Position numbers and translations under genes: made by a program. Below are positions 55,456-63,625 of a stretch of 64,000 nucleotides of DNA, one piece after another (within the stretch, counting starts at the first letter, position 1; every line of letters begins with the position of its first letter). The notes below the pieces were generated by a model that saw only the letters and a program-made list of their open reading frames with translations, did no database searches and was not told the origin of the DNA. The DNA is from Sabulitectum sp036743055 (lineage in GTDB: Bacteria > Fermentibacterota > Fermentibacteria > Fermentibacterales > JCC-6): assembly GCA_036743055.1 (NCBI GenBank), contig DAINQE010000001.1, positions 83,716 through 147,715 of the forward strand. Direction: 5' to 3'.

Positions 55456-56198
55456 TACATTCCCCCGCCGGACTGCAGGTTGGCCAGGGAGAAAACATCC
55501 TCGCTCACGCCAGCGTCGAAGATCGCCTCTTCCCATGTAACCGTGGTGCTGCCTTCCTCCTCGTCCCCGGGCTGGATCCGCATGACGGAAGGTATGGTCC
55601 TCCCGCCCATTTCCCGCACTTCGGAAAAGGTAATGGTCTTTATGAGCCTGTCTCTGGCGTCATAGTACCGTTCCCACTGGGGAAGAAGCGTTTCCCGGTT
55701 CACCGCGCACTCGATCCTGGACCAGACCACGGCGGTGGAAGGCTCGGGATAAAGTGCCAGGTAAAGCATTCCATCCTCCGCTTCGCCGCTGGAAGGGGTA
55801 TCCAAGTATTCTCCTGTATAGTCTTCGCTGTATGTGATCTCTTTTACGATGTCATTGTTGGTCAGGTGGGATCCCATCCAGGAACCGGTCATCATCGAGG
55901 GAGGTATTCGCACTGTGCTGTTCGTAGCCGGGGAGTAGTTCCACATCTCCGTTCCGATCCGGAGAGTCGCTGAACCGGCTTCCCTTGCAGGGGAGTGTAC
56001 AAGTATGAAGGTCTTGTCCTCTCCGCTGGACCATGCTTCCATCTCCAGCGTCCTCTCCCAGTGCTGGGTAACCACCTCCATGGTCATCATGGAATGGCTG
56101 TCCTCGCTGCGGTAAAGCTCGTCCAGGTGTTGCAGCAGGTCATCAACGGAAGGCTGTGAAACCAGCAGGATAACCAATGGGAACAAGTTCATGGTCAA
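55455..56198 (-). CDS. LolA-like outer-membrane lipoprotein-sorting protein
   Basis: 247 residues. A signal-like N-terminus (MTMNLFPLVILLVSQPS) precedes a LolA/LolB-fold region: TLRIGTEMWNYSPATNSTVR, LLPQWERYYDARDRLIKTITFSEV, MGGRTIPSVMRIQPGDE. This is the Outer_membrane_lipoprotein-sorting (LolA-like, PF17131-type) group rather than classic LolA. It would carry a lipid or lipoprotein through the periplasm after the ABC permeases release it. The start overlaps the TetR stop (ATGA), so the regulator and the carrier are translated together. Confidence 0.85.
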   Translation of the reverse strand: MTMNLFPLVILLVSQPSVDDLLQHLDELYRSEDSHSMMTMEVVTQHWERTLEMEAWSSGEDKTFILVHSPAREAGSATLRIGTEMWNYSPATNSTVRIPPSMMTGSWMGSHLTNNDIVKEITYSEDYTGEYLDTPSSGEAEDGMLYLALYPEPSTAVVWSRIECAVNRETLLPQWERYYDARDRLIKTITFSEVREMGGRTIPSVMRIQPGDEEEGSTTVTWEEAIFDAGVSEDVFSLANLQSGGGM

Positions 56199-56809
56199 AC
56201 TCCTTCCTGAACTATACCCCTGCAGAACTGCCCTATCATGCCGGCGATCAGGGTCATGGCGTCCTCGAGGGTGAAATCATCGTCCATGGAGTACCGCAGC
56301 ATACCGCCGAAAACAAGGCTGTAAATACCGTAGGCCACCGATCCTGGATCGGTCTCCATCTTCAGTCTTCCTTTGCTCTTAAGCTCTTCAAGGATGCCGG
56401 CGAGGTAACCGAGGAATTTCTCATCCTGTCTTACAAGACCGTTCGTGAGTGTACTGTGGCTGTTCTCGATAGTGGCGGAGAACAACTCTCTCATGAGTTC
56501 CCTGGGATACCTGTCGAAGACGGCGAGTATCCTGGAGATGATCTCCCACAGCATGTCTTCCACTGAACATCCTTCGATGTCCAGCGTCCTCAGTTCGGAG
56601 ATGACCCTTTCCGTCTCCCGTGAGTTAAGCTCCACCATGACTTCCGCCTTCGAGTGAAAGTAGTTGTAGATGGTTCCAACGGCTATTTCCGCCCTCTCCG
56701 CAATGGCTTCCATGGTGGTGTTCCTGTATCCCCGCAATGGAAAGAGGATCTCGGCCGAATCCAGTATGGCCTTCCTGGTATCCCTTCGCTTTCTCTCCCG
56801 GAGTCCCAT
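56195..56809 (-). CDS. TetR/AcrR-family regulator
   Basis: 204 residues from the ATG at 56809 (AAAGGA 6 nt upstream). The N-terminal HTH is typical: AILDSAEILFPLRGYRNTT, MEAIAERAEIAVGTIYNYFH, followed by an all-helical ligand-binding half. It likely represses its own operon from the palindrome at its promoter and responds to a small hydrophobic ligand. The stop overlaps the LolA-like start. Confidence 0.92.
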   Translation of the reverse strand: MGLRERKRRDTRKAILDSAEILFPLRGYRNTTMEAIAERAEIAVGTIYNYFHSKAEVMVELNSRETERVISELRTLDIEGCSVEDMLWEIISRILAVFDRYPRELMRELFSATIENSHSTLTNGLVRQDEKFLGYLAGILEELKSKGRLKMETDPGSVAYGIYSLVFGGMLRYSMDDDFTLEDAMTLIAGMIGQFCRGIVQEGV

Positions 56810-56823
56810 AAAGCTTCCTTTCA

Positions 56824-56865
56824 TGAATACATTCATATTTATAATGCATTCACTATTCCAGTCAA
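56824..56865 (-). promoter_or_regulatory. Promoter and putative TetR operator
   Basis: Minus strand: TTGACT (56865-56860), 16-nt spacer, TATAAA (56843-56838), so transcription should start near 56831. A near-perfect palindrome TGAAT-GT-ATTCA lies at 56824-56835, over the start site. The 10-nt word TGAATGYATT occurs twice in the same direction (56852-56843 and 56835-56826), 17 nt apart, flanking the -10. This is the layout of an autoregulatory TetR operator. Confidence 0.65.
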
Positions 56866-56898
56866 GGTATCATACTTATCTTGCCTTATGATGGCATG

Positions 56899-57195
56899 TT
56901 ATGAGATTTGATTGACAAACTTGCGGACGGCCTCGAGGATCTCACCCGGGGTGGAGCCGGAGCGTATCATTTCCGTTATGGCCATGGGGATGTAAGCATC
57001 GCCGGCAAGGATGGCCTCGGCGGTCTCCATATCCTCGGGAAAGCAGCGGTGAACGGAGACGGCGGAGTCAAGGAGCCTTTCAGCTTCGTTATCGTAATCC
57101 CCTGGAAGCAGGGCTTCCATGAGGACCCGACGCCATCTTGGAGGAAGATCTGCGGTCTCGGCCTCGATTATCTTTCTGGTTTCCTCCACGCTCAT
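56899..57195 (-). CDS. Small unrecognised protein coupled to cdaA
   Basis: 98 residues. The start overlaps the cdaA stop (ATGA). It is mostly helical and acidic (TRKIIEAETADLPPRWRRV; ETAEAILAGDAYIPMAITEM), with no membrane segment and no family recognised. It is the last gene of the tilS-cdaA run. Its coupling to the c-di-AMP synthase is the only functional hint. Confidence 0.65.
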   Translation of the reverse strand: MSVEETRKIIEAETADLPPRWRRVLMEALLPGDYDNEAERLLDSAVSVHRCFPEDMETAEAILAGDAYIPMAITEMIRSGSTPGEILEAVRKFVNQIS

Positions 57196-58004
57196 TCCTT
57201 GTCCTCCGTCTTTCCCGGGGTCATCAGGACCCTCAGCCTGGCCCTGAGGCTGTCCTCTGTGTAGGGGCCGGTGAGCTTCGCTCCGTGGGCCAGCCTGATG
57301 CTTCCCGTTTCCTCGCTGACGACGACAACCACGGCGTCGGATTTCTCCGCAAGACCCTTTGCCGCCCTGTGCCTTGTTCCCAGCCAGATGGTGTCCCTGC
57401 CTGGAATGGTCAGGGGCAGTATGGCCCTGGCGGCTATGATGCGGTCGCCCCTGATCACCGTTGCGCCGTCGTGGTATGGGCCCGGTGGTGTGAGGAATGA
57501 CTCCAGGACACCGGCCTGCACCGGAATGTCCCTTATCTCGTAGGAGTCCCTGCAGAGCTCCGAGGTGTTCTCCTCCCGCTCAAGGACTATCAGGCCTCCG
57601 TAACGCTTCTTCTTCAGATAGGTGCAGGTCTCCACAACGGCGTCCAGGGCGGTGTGTATCTCATCCTCGGAGCGGTGGTACCTGAAGTCCAGGAAACCTA
57701 TCCTGCTGAGGTACCGGCCGAACCTGGCGAGAAGGTCCTTCACCTCCTGGCTGAAGATCACTATAAGGGCGAATATCAGCACCGAAGCCAGCTTCTCCGT
57801 TATGAGACCAATGGAGTAGAAACCGATGGAGTTCAGGAAGAGGCTCACTATCCACACCAGTACCACGGCTACCACTACCCTCATCGCCGGCTTGTCCCAT
57901 ATGGCCCTGAGAAGCAGCCAGGCCAGGTAGGAGATAAGGGCGATGTCCAGGACCTGGACGAGCCAGAACCATGAGAGGAGCGGCCGCCCTAGAAGGAGCG
58001 TCAT
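57192..58004 (-). CDS. cdaA: Diadenylate cyclase CdaA
   Basis: 270 residues. Three N-terminal membrane helices (about 10-80) precede the DAC domain. The active-site motifs are PYHDGATVI (DGA) and GTRHRAAKGL (RHR), so c-di-AMP synthesis is likely. It has a soluble tail ending GKTEDKE. No CdaR or GlmM gene is adjacent, unlike the common cdaA-cdaR-glmM order. It is instead coupled to folP upstream by ATGA. Confidence 0.95.
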   Translation of the reverse strand: MTLLLGRPLLSWFWLVQVLDIALISYLAWLLLRAIWDKPAMRVVVAVVLVWIVSLFLNSIGFYSIGLITEKLASVLIFALIVIFSQEVKDLLARFGRYLSRIGFLDFRYHRSEDEIHTALDAVVETCTYLKKKRYGGLIVLEREENTSELCRDSYEIRDIPVQAGVLESFLTPPGPYHDGATVIRGDRIIAARAILPLTIPGRDTIWLGTRHRAAKGLAEKSDAVVVVVSEETGSIRLAHGAKLTGPYTEDSLRARLRVLMTPGKTEDKE

Positions 58005-59197
58005 CTCATTACTCCCAGGGCGTCGGCGACTGCAAAGGCGGAAGAGGAACCGGCAACGTCGTGCACCCTTACCATGTCAGCTCCCCTGGCGAGGACAGAT
58101 ACGATGTGGGTAACGCAGTCCCTCTCCCCGGGGTCCTCGATGCCGGTTATCGCCTTGAGGAAGCTCTTGCGGGAGTGGCCAAGAAGCACCCTGCATCCAG
58201 TGTGCCGCTTCAGGTGTTCCAGGGATCCCAGAAGGGCAAGATTGTCCTGGAGCCTTTTGCCGAACCCTATTCCGGGGTCAACCAGTATCCGCTCTTTTCT
58301 GACACCGGCTGCCACGGCCCTCTCCACGGCCTTCAGCAGATATTCCCCAACTTCGTCTATCACATTCGTGTACTCGGGATCGTCCTGCATGGTGTCCGGG
58401 GTCCCGAGCATGTGCATCAGGCACACCGGCACACCCAGTTCAGCCGCCGCATCGGCCATCCCGGGGCTTTCCAGGGCGTTAACGGAGTTGATCATCCCAG
58501 CCCCGGCGGCCACTGCGGCCCTTGCCACCTCCGGAAGCCTGGTGTCCACACTCACAGGCACCCCGCACCTCTCCCGTATGGCGGAGATAACCGGGATCAC
58601 CCTTGATATCTGTTCTTCTCCGCTCACCCAGCCGGATCCCGGCCGGGTGGATTCCCCGCCCACGTCAACCAGCGCGGCGCCCTGTTCAGCCATCCTGCAG
58701 GCCATATCCGCAGCGGCCTCTGGCGAGGAATAGGAACCGCCGTCACTGAAGGAGTCGGGAGTGGCGTTTATGATGCCCATGATAAGCGGGGTTCCCCGGT
58801 ACTCCAGAACGGCTCCGTCAATGGTAATGGAAGGGGGAAGGTCAGGATCCTGAAGGAGTTTCATAACGACCGCGGCCGTATCCCCCAGGGAGAAGGGCTG
58901 GCCGGCCATGGACTCGCATCCCCGGGCGATGGCCCTGGGAGTCCCGTAGACAGCGGCGGAGGAAACGGATACCCCGCAGGTAAGGACATCCTTGTGCACA
59001 AGGGCGTCGGCGCCGCCGGAAAGCATGCACTGCTTCAGTATGGAAGCCGCAGGGGAAGGAAGCCCCTCGAGGAGGATCACGGTTATCCTGTCGCGCCTTC
59101 CCAGCCTGGGCAGTGATCCTGGATCAGCGCCTGTAAGGGCAATTATCTCCCCCCAGTTCACCGGATCACCCCCCTTCAGAAGCCTTGCGGAGATCAC
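58001..59197 (-). CDS. folP: Dihydropteroate synthase with N-terminal extension
   Basis: 398 residues from GTG at 59197 (GTGA overlap with folE). The DHPS core begins near residue 135 (LIMGIINATPDSFSDGG), with LVDVGGESTRPGS, SVDTRLPEVARAA, ILVDPGIGFGK and VLLGHSRKSF. About 130 extra N-terminal residues precede it, including SGGADALVHKDVLTCGVSVS and GCESMAGQPFSLGDTAAVV; similar extensions occur in DHPS of Clostridia and other anaerobes. The enzyme joins pABA to dihydropterin diphosphate. A longer open frame to 59326 overlaps folE. Confidence 0.93.
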   Translation of the reverse strand: MISARLLKGGDPVNWGEIIALTGADPGSLPRLGRRDRITVILLEGLPSPAASILKQCMLSGGADALVHKDVLTCGVSVSSAAVYGTPRAIARGCESMAGQPFSLGDTAAVVMKLLQDPDLPPSITIDGAVLEYRGTPLIMGIINATPDSFSDGGSYSSPEAAADMACRMAEQGAALVDVGGESTRPGSGWVSGEEQISRVIPVISAIRERCGVPVSVDTRLPEVARAAVAAGAGMINSVNALESPGMADAAAELGVPVCLMHMLGTPDTMQDDPEYTNVIDEVGEYLLKAVERAVAAGVRKERILVDPGIGFGKRLQDNLALLGSLEHLKRHTGCRVLLGHSRKSFLKAITGIEDPGERDCVTHIVSVLARGADMVRVHDVAGSSSAFAVADALGVMR

Positions 59198-59763
59198 CTT
59201 CCCGAAATGCTCCTTCCAATAAGGGCCAGTGCTTCCGAGCGGGTTTCCGGGCGCTTCAGGTAACCCCTCATGGCGCTGGTTACTATCCTGCTGTCCCTCT
59301 TCTTCACCCCGCGCATGGCAAGGCACATGTGCTCCGCCTCCATCACCACCATTACGCCCTTGGCCTGGAGTTCCTCCATGAGGGTGTTGGCGATTTCGGT
59401 GGTAAGCCTTTCCTGAATGGTCGGCCTTGCGGCCAGGTTCTCAACCAGCTCTACGATGGCGCTGAGCCCTGCTATCCTGTCCTCAGCCGGAAGGTACACG
59501 ATGTCGCATCTTCCCAGGTAGGGCAGCAGATGGTGCTCGCAGAGTGAAGAGAAGCTTATGTCCTTCACTATGATCATTTCGTTCTGGTCGGCCTCGCTCA
59601 TCACGGAAAGTGGATTCCTCGAGGCGGGGTCGAGGCCCCGGCACAGTTCCGCCATGGAAGCGGCCACCCTCTCAGGGGTCCTTCCCAGGCCGGGACGGTC
59701 AAGGTCTTCGCCTATTCCCTGGAGGATAAGGCGAACTCCGTCCTCAATCTTCTTCAGGTCCAC
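59194..59763 (-). CDS. folE: GTP cyclohydrolase I
   Basis: 189 residues from the GTG at 59763, which follows GAGGGGGAGC and overlaps the ftsH 3' end by 20 nt. The zinc ligands are in SLCEHHLLPYLG (Cys, His) and EAEHMCLAMRGV (Cys); QERLTTEIANTL and GYLKRPETRSEAL are also typical. It makes dihydroneopterin triphosphate, the first folate step. A longer frame to 59952 lies inside ftsH and is dismissed. Confidence 0.95.
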   Translation of the reverse strand: MDLKKIEDGVRLILQGIGEDLDRPGLGRTPERVAASMAELCRGLDPASRNPLSVMSEADQNEMIIVKDISFSSLCEHHLLPYLGRCDIVYLPAEDRIAGLSAIVELVENLAARPTIQERLTTEIANTLMEELQAKGVMVVMEAEHMCLAMRGVKKRDSRIVTSAMRGYLKRPETRSEALALIGRSISGR

Positions 59764-61726
59764 CTTCGTGCTCCCCCTCTCCGTCAAGGGCGTCGAGGCC
59801 GGGGAATTCAGCGCCTGGGCGAAGCTCTTCCAGCATCTCCCGAATCTCCGAGCTCGATACCGTTTCCTTTTCCAGAAGGGCCTCGGTGAGCCTTTCCACA
59901 ATGTCCCTGTTGCCCTCGAGTATGTCCAGAGCGCCTCTGTAGGCCTCGCCAAGGATCCTTCTCACCTCGTCGTCTATCACCCTTGCCGTGTGCTCGCTGT
60001 AGTTCCTGGTCCGGGCCATGTCCCTTCCGATGAACACCGGTCCGTGATCGTCGGAGAATGACACCGGACCTATCTCAGGGCTCATGCCCCAGTTGCAGAC
60101 CATCTTCCTGGCCAGGTCGGTTGCCCTCTCAAGATCGTTGCCGGCTCCTGTACTCATTGTCTGGAGGAAGAGGGATTCGGCGGCCCTTCCCCCCAGAAGC
60201 CTTGCCAGAACGCTCTCGCAGTATTCCTTCGAGTAGTTGTGTCGTTCGGCCCTGGGGAGGAAGCTGGTAACTCCCAGAGCCCTTCCCCTGGGCACTATGG
60301 TCACCTTGTGGAAGGGGTCCGACTGGGGGCTGAAGACATTCACTATGGCATGGCCGCTCTCGTGGATGGCTGTGAGTTTCCTCTCCTCGTCGGACATCAC
60401 AAGGCTCCGCCTTTCGATACCCATGAGGATCCTGTCCACTGCGCTCTCGAAGTCCCTCATCTCGATGGCCTTCGCGTTCCGCCTGGCGGCGTGGAGGGCC
60501 GCCTCGTTGGCAAGGCTCTCCAGGTCGGCGCCACTGAACCCGGGGGTTCGCCTTGCGATCACCGAGAGTTCCACCTCAGGAGAGAGGGGCATCTTGGCGG
60601 TATGCACCTTCAGAATGGCTTCCCTGCCCTGAACGTCGGGCATGCCAACGGTTATGCTCCTGTCGAACCTGCCGGGCCTCAGGAGGGCCGCGTCGAGAAC
60701 ATCGGGCCTGTTGGTGGCGGCTATCACGATAACGCCCTGGTTGGCGGCGAAACCGTCCATTTCCACCAGAAGGGCGTTCAGCGTCTGCTCCCGCTCGTCG
60801 TGGCCGCCGCCCAGGCCGGTTCCCCTCTGCCTTCCCACCGCGTCTATCTCGTCGATGAAAATGATGCTGGGCGACTTGGCCTTTGCCTGTATGAAAAGGT
60901 CGCGGACCCTGCTGGCCCCTACGCCCACGAACATTTCCACGAAGTCGGATCCGCTCATGGAGAAGAACGGCACCTTGGCCTCACCGGCCACAGCCCTGGC
61001 CAACAGCGTCTTTCCCGTTCCAGGGGGGCCTATCAGCAGAACGCCCTTGGGGATCTTTCCGCCGAGCTTCCTGAACTTGCCCGGTTCCCTGAGGAACTCG
61101 ATAACCTCCTCCAGCTCCTCCTTGGCCTCGTCGCACCCCGCAACGTCCTCGAAGGTGTTCTTGGGCCTGTCGCCGGTTATGAGGCGATGTTTGCTCTTGC
61201 CGAAGCTGAAGGCCTGCCCGCCGCCGGACATCCTTCTCATTATGAATATCCAGAAGACCAGGAGAAGGAGTATGGGCCCCACGTTGATAAGTATTGCCAG
61301 TATGCCGTTGGGGCCCCTGCCGGACACGTCCACCTGGTATCCCCGGAGGATGTCCACGGAACCGGTGTCCTCGAAGGGCACGAAACTTGAGTACTTCAGG
61401 TATTCCGTTACCGTTTCGCCATCGCTGATGGACTGGGGGGAACGGAACTCGCCCTCCACCTCACCGCCGGAGGAGAGAACCGCCGTCCGCACCTTCCCCT
61501 GGGAGGCGTAGTCAAGCAGTTCCGAATAGGTTATTGAGGCCCTGTCGGAGCCCTGCCCGAGGAATATCACCAGAACATAGGCCAGCAGGCCCAGCATCAC
61601 CCACATGGTAACTGTTCTGAAGGAGCATCCTCCCAGCCCTCCAGGGGGCTGGACCGGGGGCTGTTTCCTGTTCCTGTCCGGAGGAGGTGTGTTGTTGTCA
61701 GTCAATCTGGCTGTTCTCCGTTCCAT
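59744..61726 (-). CDS. ftsH: ATP-dependent zinc metalloprotease FtsH
   Basis: 660 residues. Two membrane helices (about 39-57 and 142-165) flank a periplasmic domain. The AAA module has GPPGTGKTLLARAVAGEA, IIFIDEIDAVGRQRG and TNRPDVLDAALLRPGRFDR. The protease has HESGH and later DLERATDLARKMV supplying the third zinc ligand. It degrades membrane and regulatory proteins. The ATG at 61726 overlaps the hpt end by 29 nt; a TTG at 61705 is another start. The C-terminal tail is acidic (GEGEHEGGPEED). Confidence 0.97.
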   Translation of the reverse strand: MERRTARLTDNNTPPPDRNRKQPPVQPPGGLGGCSFRTVTMWVMLGLLAYVLVIFLGQGSDRASITYSELLDYASQGKVRTAVLSSGGEVEGEFRSPQSISDGETVTEYLKYSSFVPFEDTGSVDILRGYQVDVSGRGPNGILAILINVGPILLLLVFWIFIMRRMSGGGQAFSFGKSKHRLITGDRPKNTFEDVAGCDEAKEELEEVIEFLREPGKFRKLGGKIPKGVLLIGPPGTGKTLLARAVAGEAKVPFFSMSGSDFVEMFVGVGASRVRDLFIQAKAKSPSIIFIDEIDAVGRQRGTGLGGGHDEREQTLNALLVEMDGFAANQGVIVIAATNRPDVLDAALLRPGRFDRSITVGMPDVQGREAILKVHTAKMPLSPEVELSVIARRTPGFSGADLESLANEAALHAARRNAKAIEMRDFESAVDRILMGIERRSLVMSDEERKLTAIHESGHAIVNVFSPQSDPFHKVTIVPRGRALGVTSFLPRAERHNYSKEYCESVLARLLGGRAAESLFLQTMSTGAGNDLERATDLARKMVCNWGMSPEIGPVSFSDDHGPVFIGRDMARTRNYSEHTARVIDDEVRRILGEAYRGALDILEGNRDIVERLTEALLEKETVSSSEIREMLEELRPGAEFPGLDALDGEGEHEGGPEED

Positions 61727-62246
61727 CCCTCAGGGCGGCGATCCCGCGGAAGTTCCTCCAGTGGCCGCCGGGGCCGTCGAGCCCGTACCCGACAACGAAC
61801 TCGTCGGGTATGGTGAAGAGGGTTCTATGAATATCCGTCCGAACCCTTCTTCTTGACGGCTTGTCAAGAAGGACAACGGTTCGGAGGGATCTCGGGTTCC
61901 TGGATTTAATTAACTTTTGAATATAGCTCAGCGTAAGCCCGGTGTCTACAATATCTTCCACGATGAGAACGTGTCTGTCGTGCAGCGGAAAGGATGTGTC
62001 CAGAGTGAGCCTCACCTCGCCGGACGACCGTGTCTCCTCGCCGTAGCTGGAAGCTCCGATGAACTCCACCCTTACAGGCAGCTCCATGTTCCTTATGAGG
62101 TCCGCGGCGAAGACGAAGGCGCCGCGAAGGAGAGGTATCACCACCACCTCCTCGCCCTGGTAGAGAAGGGTCAGCTCCTCTCCAAGCTTCCGCACAGCGG
62201 AGGCGATGCTCTCTTCGCTTATCAGCAGGTGGTAGTCATCGGTCAT
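61698..62246 (-). CDS. hpt: Hypoxanthine phosphoribosyltransferase
   Basis: 182 residues. The PRPP-binding signature HVLIVEDIVDTGLTLSYI is clear, with IPLLRGAFVFAADLIR and IPDEFVVGYGLDG. It salvages hypoxanthine/guanine. It overlaps the tilS stop by 1 nt (TGATG). The order tilS-hpt-ftsH is a well known bacterial arrangement. Confidence 0.95.
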   Translation of the reverse strand: MTDDYHLLISEESIASAVRKLGEELTLLYQGEEVVVIPLLRGAFVFAADLIRNMELPVRVEFIGASSYGEETRSSGEVRLTLDTSFPLHDRHVLIVEDIVDTGLTLSYIQKLIKSRNPRSLRTVVLLDKPSRRRVRTDIHRTLFTIPDEFVVGYGLDGPGGHWRNFRGIAALRDGTENSQID

Positions 62247-63166
62247 CAGTACCTCCCCGGGCCCCTTTCGGTGACCTTTATCCCTTCCCTGTCCGCGGTG
62301 AGCCTTCTTCCCCCTGGAAGAAGGTGCTCACCGTTTCCGCCTCCCTGCAGCCACTTGAGGACCTTTGCCAGCTCCTGGAAACCTGTCCTGGGTCTTCCGG
62401 CCATCTGCCACAGCGCAAGGGAGGCAACGGCGTCGGGCAGTTCCAGGAACTCCCTCCGCTTAATGGACAGCTCCGGCAGCAGTTCCCCCAGGGAATCCTG
62501 AAGGTCCCTCCATCCGCTGAGCACCGAGGATGAACGGCAGATGCCCTCAACCGCGCCGGGAAAGGCGTCCTCAAGCACAGGAAGTACCTGCAGCCTCATC
62601 CTGTTCCTTGCCATTCCCGCATCGTTGTTGGTGGGATCCTCCCGCCACTGGATGTCCCTGCTCCGAAGCCAGCTCCTTATCCCTTCCCTGCCCATGTCCA
62701 GCATGGGCCTTCGCACAGGCCCCCTGCCGCGGTAGTCCATTCCTCCGAGGCCCCGGAGCCCGGCTCCTTCGCAGAGCCTCAGAAGAAGGGTCTCGGCCCT
62801 GTCGTCACGGCTGTGTGCCACGGCCACCAGCCCCGGGCACGCTTCATAAATACACTGCCTTGCGGCACTCCATTCCCTCTCGCCGGCACTTACGCCGGGT
62901 TCCAGAGCGACTGCCCTGAACGGGAGGCAGAGCTCCGCTGCCAGCTTTGCCACGAACTCCTGATCCCCGTCGGCCCCCGGTCTGGCACGGTGGTTCACAT
63001 GGAGTATGTCCACCTCCCAGCCCCTGGCGGGGGCAAATGCGCTCACCAGGTAAGCCATGGCAACGGAATCCGCCCCGCCGGAGACCGCGGCTGTTACCCG
63101 GGCTCCATCGGGAAGGAGCTTCTCCCGGGCAAGGGTGTTCAGAAGTATCCTCTCCAGTTCGTCCAT
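62246..63166 (-). CDS. tilS: tRNA(Ile)-lysidine synthase
   Basis: 306 residues from the ATG at 63166 (an ATG at 63187 is possible). The PP-loop AAVSGGADSVAMAYL, then DILHVNHRARPGADG and AVAHSRDDRAETLLLRL, REDPTNNDAGMARNRMR are all TilS motifs. It makes lysidine in the CAU anticodon of a tRNA(Ile). No ribosome site is seen for either start; a TATATT sits 7 nt before the ATG at 63166, so a leaderless mRNA is possible. It heads the run down to the small ORF after cdaA. Confidence 0.93.
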   Translation of the reverse strand: MDELERILLNTLAREKLLPDGARVTAAVSGGADSVAMAYLVSAFAPARGWEVDILHVNHRARPGADGDQEFVAKLAAELCLPFRAVALEPGVSAGEREWSAARQCIYEACPGLVAVAHSRDDRAETLLLRLCEGAGLRGLGGMDYRGRGPVRRPMLDMGREGIRSWLRSRDIQWREDPTNNDAGMARNRMRLQVLPVLEDAFPGAVEGICRSSSVLSGWRDLQDSLGELLPELSIKRREFLELPDAVASLALWQMAGRPRTGFQELAKVLKWLQGGGNGEHLLPGGRRLTADREGIKVTERGPGRY

Positions 63167-63173
63167 GTTTTCT

Positions 63174-63181
63174 AATATAAT
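63174..63181. promoter_or_regulatory. Shared -10 island between tilS and the pilin operon
   Basis: TATAAT on the plus strand (63176-63181) and TATATT on the minus strand (63179-63174) overlap. Neither has a good -35 element. The plus-strand start would fall near 63188. Confidence 0.4.
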
Positions 63182-63220
63182 CTCCATGGGCTGATTTACG
63201 CGAAGAGAAGGGAGGCCGCA

Positions 63221-63625
63221 GTGGACCATCAGGGGCCGATCCAGCTTGACAGGGATGTGGTCTACGAGAGCAGACCTCCGTCGGGGCGGGTAAAGAAGAA
63301 AAGACCCCGGGGGATCTACATCCTGGCCGCTGCCGGAGGGCTTATGGCGGTGGCCCTGCTTCTTTACCAGCCTGAAGGAAGCTCCTTCGTGGAGGACCCC
63401 CCTCCTGAGGAACAGGCTGAGAGGGACGCCGTATTCGAAGTCGCAGTGGAGGTGGAACGGTTCGTCACGGATAGGGATTCCCTTCCCTCCCCGAACGACC
63501 TTGACCTTCCTCCAGGCTTCATTTACGCAGTGGAGGACGAAGTATCCTGGTACATCGAGACCCCGGGGGGGCTTTTCTACACCTCGGACATGGACCGCGA
63601 AGAGTTCAGGGGGGGCAGCCTGTGA
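63221..63625 (+). CDS. Single-pass membrane protein of the pilin operon
   Basis: 134 residues from the GTG at 63221, preceded by GGGAGG. A basic N-terminal stretch (VKKKRPRG) leads one membrane helix (IYILAAAGGLMAVALLLY), then an acidic periplasmic part. It is not recognised. The stop overlaps the pilin start (GTGA), which suggests a role in pilus or pseudopilus assembly. Confidence 0.7.
   Translation: MDHQGPIQLDRDVVYESRPPSGRVKKKRPRGIYILAAAGGLMAVALLLYQPEGSSFVEDPPPEEQAERDAVFEVAVEVERFVTDRDSLPSPNDLDLPPGFIYAVEDEVSWYIETPGGLFYTSDMDREEFRGGSL

Noticed and set aside
60239..61390. 383-codon plus-strand frame opposite ftsH
   Set aside because: Shadow frame; the minus strand encodes complete FtsH motifs.
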